Shown here piece after piece: positions 8,311-12,635 of a stretch of 12,635 bases of DNA. The translations under genes and the position numbers were made by a program. Below the pieces are notes generated by a model. It saw nothing but the letters and a program-made list of their open reading frames with translations. It searched no databases and had not been told where the DNA came from. The number at the start of each line of letters is the position of its first letter. Position 1 is the first letter of the stretch. This DNA is from Euperipatoides rowelli (taxonomy: Eukaryota; Onychophora; Udeonychophora; Euonychophora; Peripatopsidae): the NCBI GenBank assembly GCA_003024985.2, contig PXIH01S0021144.1; one strand, written 5' to 3'.

Positions 8311-8852
8311 ATTGAATTAGTCTTTTTAGACAATGAAAATAGACTTGCCCATTTTTGGGGGGATTGGTGGGGGGAGAAAATAACATGGGAGTGTTTATAA
8401 ATAGTTCCAAACATGACACAAAATTATGGACCCAAAAAAAATTTGCCCGTCAATTTTGACGGGGTTTCAACTAGTAGCCTATAGTACTGAATGCAGGATA
8501 CAAAATAAGTGTTGATAATTTTAACTTACATTGCAATTGAGAGGTATACATTTTGACAGAAGAAATCCTGTTGTTAGGCTTATCAATTAAGAAATTTTAG
8601 AAATGTTACCTTGTAAAGTAAAAGTGTGTGGGGGGGGGGGGAGGAGGATAAATACTTTTTGGAGACTTTTTACCTAAAGGTTAGATTATCTTAAAAATAT
8701 TTGCACAAATTCATTTTGTAAATTAATGCAAGTGCCTGTTTTAGATTTAAAATTTTCAAATAACACTAAAAAGTAGTAATTTCATCAATATCATTGCACA
8801 GAACTAAAATGTCATGGGGAAATGCTAATAATTTATCAAGGATATTAAGAGA
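8311..8852. other. Unassigned DNA with a G12 run
   Basis: G-runs occur at 8357-8375 and 8630-8641 (G12, followed by GAGGAGG after the run). No open frame or family motif was found. As it lies directly upstream of the LINE endonuclease start, it is where a LINE ORF1 or 5' untranslated region could be, but nothing supports this. Confidence 0.4.
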
Positions 8853-9147
8853 ATGGAGATAATATCCTGGAATATTGTTTTGAATTTCAATGAATAAATC
8901 ATTTAAAGAGAAAAGGTTGATGATTAGGGGAGAACCTGAGTCAGCCCTTAAAGAATCTGAAAGGAGTCCAAAATTTGATTATCAAAATGTAATACCTGTT
9001 TTTATAATAACAATGGAGTTGATGATACACAAAGCCAAATTGAAAGATCTAAAACATGTTACTTTTTTTTTTTTTTGTTAAATTGATACACACTGCAAAC
9101 AGTTTCTTCTTTTTTATTATTATTTGTAATAGAATAGCTTCAAAAAT

Positions 9148-9222
<75 letters not shown>

Positions 9223-9365
9223 GCATGTGGATATAGACCTATTATTTAAATAAAATTGTATTGGGATTACAATTTGCAGGAGGACTGGAGAATATCATTT
9301 TTTGTATGGAAATGCATTTAGAGATGGATGTTAATGAAATAAGACAAAATTATTGGTCTGGGTTA
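8853..9365 (+). pseudogene. LINE APE-like endonuclease fragment, interrupted
   Basis: An ATG at 8853 begins MEIISWNIVLNFNE and then a stop at 8895. This matches the canonical LINE endonuclease start (a hydrophobic strand, then SWN with the conserved asparagine). KSFKEKRLM in the next frame fits the following basic segment. At 9291, NIIFCMEMHLEMDVNEI then NYWSGL and a stop match the region DIIFLQETHL, which carries the metal-binding glutamate; here the Q is M while E and HL are kept. In intact elements the two motifs are about 25 residues apart. Here they are separated by nearly 400 bases containing a T15 run and a GT microsatellite, so a block has been added. The rest of the domain (GDFN, SDH) is not convincingly found. 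Confidence 0.6.
9152..9222. repeat. Compound microsatellite (GT)n-(AT)n
   Basis: About 29 uninterrupted TG dinucleotides run from 9152 to 9210, followed by six AT-type dinucleotides to 9222. The open frame across it reads as alternating cysteine and valine and is not a gene. The pure repeat should be polymorphic in length and its assembled length may be inexact. It lies inside the interrupted LINE endonuclease. Confidence 0.97.
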
Positions 9366-10892
9366 TAATCATTGGCATACATTTTAGACATGCATTAAAC
9401 AATTTCTGCAAAATTGGAACAATTATATGAGCAAAATAATATGAGATAGTTCAACCTTCGAAGTAAGGGTGGGGAGGGGTTGATGATTTTTATTTATTTG
9501 GTTTAATTTTGCTATGATTATAGTCTGATGAATGATAAACTTATGAAATGGTAATGAATAATCTATTGAGATGGATTTAAACTAATGTGTAGAGAGAGAT
9601 CTGTACACAATTAAAAACTACCTCCTCGGATTAGACTTTGTAAAAGATGATGTTATTTGTCACTGTTTATTAAGTTTGTAAATAAGAAAACCCATGGTTT
9701 TATTAAAAATAAAATATATATTTAAAAAAAAAATTAGAAACTTTAGATTGGAATTATGAAACAAAATATATTGTTAGACATTTAAATAAATAATTTTATT
9801 ATTATGGGAAAAAGAGATGATTCTAATTTAGTTGCGATAAGGGTTGAAATTTAAGGACTAGGCCAAATTAATGCTTTAACAAATTTATATGACTTTAGTT
9901 TGATATCATGTGAATTATTTGTAATAATTTGTATTTTAACTGTTGAAATAAGGATATTTGTCCATGACATAGGTTTTGTAATGCATTTATGGAATCATTT
10001 AAAAAAATGTTGGTTTCTCTGGAAATTTACAATCCGAAGTTTGGTTCTTCAATCTATAACCAAAATTGAGATTTACATTGAGGATGGGTCCAAGCCGGAT
10101 AGTGTGATGGAATAAATGTAGCTATACTGTAAGCCTCAAGGTTATAATTGGGCCCTGGATAAAATTAATGTAAATTACAGATATATTATTTTTTGTTCTG
10201 ATTTCAATTTATCAAACATCTAAATGTCATAATATGGATAACATGGAAGATCAAGTAATAATTAGAAAAATATTGATTAGAATCTCTGGAACGTACTGTT
10301 CAACTATTGATTTTGTATACTAGATGCTCAAATTAACATGTATACAGTTTATTTTTCTACCATAGGGCCCATATTGTATGCTTCAGAGTAAGTGATAGCA
10401 CTCTTTATAAGGTGTTACTAGAGTATCCAAATGTTCTACTCAATTTACTCCAGATATTATATTTACCATGCTAAATATAGTTCAATATATATTCTGGATA
10501 ATGTTATTATCAGACAGAATGATATCACAATTTACAAATGGAATCAACTAAAAGTCAATATGTATAGAAGGTTTCAGATCCTATATGTCATTATGAGATA
10601 GGTCATTTGATGATCTTACATTAAGATAGAATAACATTAATCTTAATTCAGACGATTCATGTATAGGTTTACTAATAATAAAAGCTTAATTAACATATTG
10701 CAGCATAATAAAAATGTTATTTTATGATTTACAATAAATTAGAAAATTTGACATTGAAAGTAAAAATGATTTATTAAATTAGCAAGAATGAAATTGTTTA
10801 GGAAACCAATCCAAGAAGCTGCATCTGAGATTTTTGATTTAAGGAGGTTAACAGCTTTTAAGTATATAAAGGTAATGGATCAAAAACCATAA
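9366..10892 (+). other. Probable decayed central part of the LINE
   Basis: The stretch lies between the endonuclease and reverse transcriptase landmarks and is about the length expected for the rest of the endonuclease plus the linker. I can only point to weak matches: DFSLISCELF near 9891-9920, in a position where an ISxxL segment of the endonuclease is expected, and GYNWALDKIN near 10140. Stops are frequent in all frames. Some of this interval may be unrelated insertion. Confidence 0.35.
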
Positions 10893-11978
10893 TTCAATTT
10901 GAGAATTGATAGTGACATTATTATAAGTGTGCTTAAAAGTACAAACAAAGATGGTTTGGCTGGACTGGACCTTTTGGGACATAAAATGTATCAAAAGTTT
11001 TCCTATTATACATAATTGCCTATTGTGTCAAGGTGCCCTTTAAGGCCTTTTCATACATATACCAAAAAGAAAGAAATTGGCAACATATTCATCCGTAACC
11101 TCAATGATTTCAGAACTATCTCTAGTTTCAATCTAGATGCAAAAATATTTTCAAAGATACTTAATGATAATTTAAACAGATATATTGATCGAATAATCTT
11201 CAAATATCAATTTGCTTGCAGATGTCTTGATCCATAATGTCATTTCACTATATTTATGAATTTGTTAAAAAATACAAAAAGAAAAATTCTGTCATAATCT
11301 TATTAGATTTGGATAAGCCCTATGATAAGATTAATCATTTATACTTGGTTACTAAAATATTTGAATTATTTGGTTATTTCTATTTATCCTTTGGATTGGT
11401 AATTGTATCATTATTAAAATGGTTATTCCCAAAATTGATATTTAAATTAGGTGATATACCTCTAAATAGGGGTTGTCAAAAGGATTAATTTTATCAACCA
11501 ACTTATTTTCAATTTATTTTAATGAATTCCTCATAAAAATTGATAATCTGAACCTAGGAATGTGTCTTGAAAAATTTAATACTAAAGTTAAAGTAATAGC
11601 ATTCTCAAAGACAAAACTTATATTCTGTTAGTCATGGATATATTAAAAGAAGTAGAAGAGAAAAATAAACTTGATCCATACTCATTAAGTATCATTGAAG
11701 ATCTTGGTGATGGGATCCCCAGCAAGTTTCTAGGTATACCGTTCCACTTTCATGGCAGACAAGTCATCACGATTACTCAGACAGAATTTGAACAAAAAAT
11801 TAAACAGGAACTAAAAAACATTGAATGAAGACTGCATTCATTACACCTTATAAACAGTTCTCTACTTCCTAGGATTTTGTACACAGCTGCATATGTTGAA
11901 TTTCAGCAAGGATTTATGAAAAGGATCACTACCATTTTAACAAGTTTTTATGGTGAAGTGGGGGGAGGGATAGACTGA
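10893..11978 (+). pseudogene. LINE reverse transcriptase, decayed, ADD box deleted
   Basis: The match begins with FNLRIDSDIIISVLKSTNKDGLAGLD, in the place of the ALKxxKNNKSPGxDG motif, followed by a stop at 11013. TKKKEIGN then NDFRTISSFNLDAKIFSKIL corresponds to the NxRPISLLNxDYKIxSKxL motif. After a frameshift near 11225, IHNVIS precedes motif A, LLDLDKPYDKINH; the first aspartate (11306-11308), the catalytic position, is kept. IPLNRGCQK is motif B (PLxRGVRQG), and after another frameshift LSTNLFSIYFNEFL continues it. VIAF at about 11593-11604 is then joined directly to SKTKLIF, which normally lies far beyond the ADD box, so the catalytic ADD is absent. FLGIPFHFHGR, and LINSSLLPRILYTA past a TGA at 11826-11828, complete the thumb and C-terminal region. 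The last frame ends at 11978. Confidence 0.88.
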
Positions 11979-12059
11979 TACTGATGTTTAAGGCAATGAT
12001 AGAATTTAAAGTTTAAATGGTTATCTAAATTTGCATTTCATTAATAAAATAAATATTGT

Positions 12060-12635
12060 TTCCTTATATAATACAGCTATTAGGTTTTCTACATTTTTAG
12101 AAAATGTTGGAATATTTCAGAAGATTTAGCTTACATTTACCCCGCCCCACCATCCAATGAACTCAGTTATCATTCAAACCCTTTACTCAACACCATCAAA
12201 AACATTTTGAACAAAAGCTCACAAGCAGTGGTAGCTTCTACTACTTTCATTGACATTTAAGATGAATTCAACATAACAAATAGTAGCAAACTTTCGTATT
12301 ATAATTTCTTGAAATTTAACCAGCAGATGAAAGCAGATAGCAGAACATGAATGTATAATGGAATTACGAAAGAGCAGAGTATCAAAATAAAAACCATGGC
12401 CAATAATTTTATTTTTAAATTATACAATATATAGTAATGACAAAAGTATTCCTAGTTGGGTGATTCAGGTTTGATGTGCAAAGCAGATGTCAATTCTGAA
12501 ACCATGAGGTGACAATCGAACATCTGTTAATAAAATATCCATTAATCACCTTAGGAAATAATTATCCTAGTTTTAAATCCTCTTTGCTATTAACTTGTAA
12601 GATATTTTCTTAGCATATCATTATCATGAAGTCTT
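12060..12635. other. Unassigned DNA after the LINE
   Basis: No coding sequence longer than about 60 codons, no repeat and no RNA gene is recognised. A short C-rich patch (CCCCGCCCCACC) lies at 12140-12151. AATAAA-type hexamers occur but are expected by chance at this composition. Confidence 0.5.

Larger units (their letters stand above)
8853..12055 (+). mobile_element. Decayed APE-type LINE (non-LTR retrotransposon)
   Basis: Three landmarks occur in the right order and orientation: an endonuclease N-terminus at 8853, an endonuclease QETHL-like motif at 9291-9365, and a reverse transcriptase domain at 10893-11978. Members encode one protein with an APE-like endonuclease and a reverse transcriptase, and copy themselves by target-primed reverse transcription. 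All parts here carry stops and frameshifts. Between 9366 and 10892 only faint matches remain, for example YNWALDK at 10143 in the place of the usual tryptophan motif before the reverse transcriptase. The 3' end is not fixed. AATAAAATAAA at 12043-12053 is a plausible tail, about 65 bases after the last coding match. The clade is not assigned; the motifs look closest to L1/Tx1-like or Jockey/CR1-like elements. Confidence 0.75.

Noticed and set aside
8890-9081. Separate 63-codon gene starting at ATG 8890
   Set aside because: Its first codons overlap and continue the LINE endonuclease N-terminus in another frame, and it ends in phenylalanines from the T15 run.
9056-9253. 65-codon plus-strand open frame
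   Set aside because: It is the translation of T-runs and the GT microsatellite (alternating cysteine and valine), not a gene.
9900-10115. Independent 71-codon plus-strand gene
   Set aside because: It sits between LINE endonuclease and reverse transcriptase landmarks and is more simply a remnant of the LINE or chance.

Overview
This window is intergenic or intronic DNA from a eukaryote, most likely an animal with an AT-rich, repeat-laden genome. I see no intact host gene, no operon, no ribosome-binding sites and no prokaryotic coding density. The signs of an animal genome are a decayed Tc1/mariner DNA transposon, a decayed APE-type LINE, tRNA-derived SINE-like heads carrying Pol III A and B boxes, a long GT microsatellite, a 55-bp minisatellite and many A/T homopolymers. 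The style of the tandem repeats and SINEs would suit a marine invertebrate such as a mollusc, but the sequence does not prove it.

Layout. 1-480: featureless AT-rich DNA. 480-600: tRNA-derived SINE-like head (+). 600-1170: unassigned. 1170-1248: second tRNA-like head (-). 1419-1676: an unrecognised stretch open on both strands. 2336-2436: third tRNA-like head (+) ending in a G11 run. 2440-3480: unassigned, with small perfect hairpins. 3485-4383 (-): Tc1-like transposase relic. 4390-5070: unassigned. 5070-5870: about 15 copies of a 55-bp minisatellite. 5866-8310: a family of roughly 125-130-bp tandem repeats, interrupted by a 2.06-kb segment (5959-8016). That segment is bounded on both sides by a single N and flanked by an identical 36-bp sequence, so it is either a real insertion or a scaffolding artefact. 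8310-8850: unassigned. 8853-12055 (+): relic of a LINE, with endonuclease start, endonuclease QETHL-like motif and reverse transcriptase recognisable in broken frames. A block containing T15, GT and AT tracts lies inside the endonuclease. 12060-12635: unassigned.

Functional reading. The two recognisable protein sources are both dead. The transposase has lost its third catalytic acid (E to K) and carries several frameshifts and stops. The reverse transcriptase keeps the motif A aspartate but appears to have lost the ADD-box region by internal deletion. I found no previously undescribed system. The points most worth checking are the N-bounded segment splitting a tandem repeat, the clean-looking deletion of the reverse transcriptase active site, and the block lying inside the LINE endonuclease.
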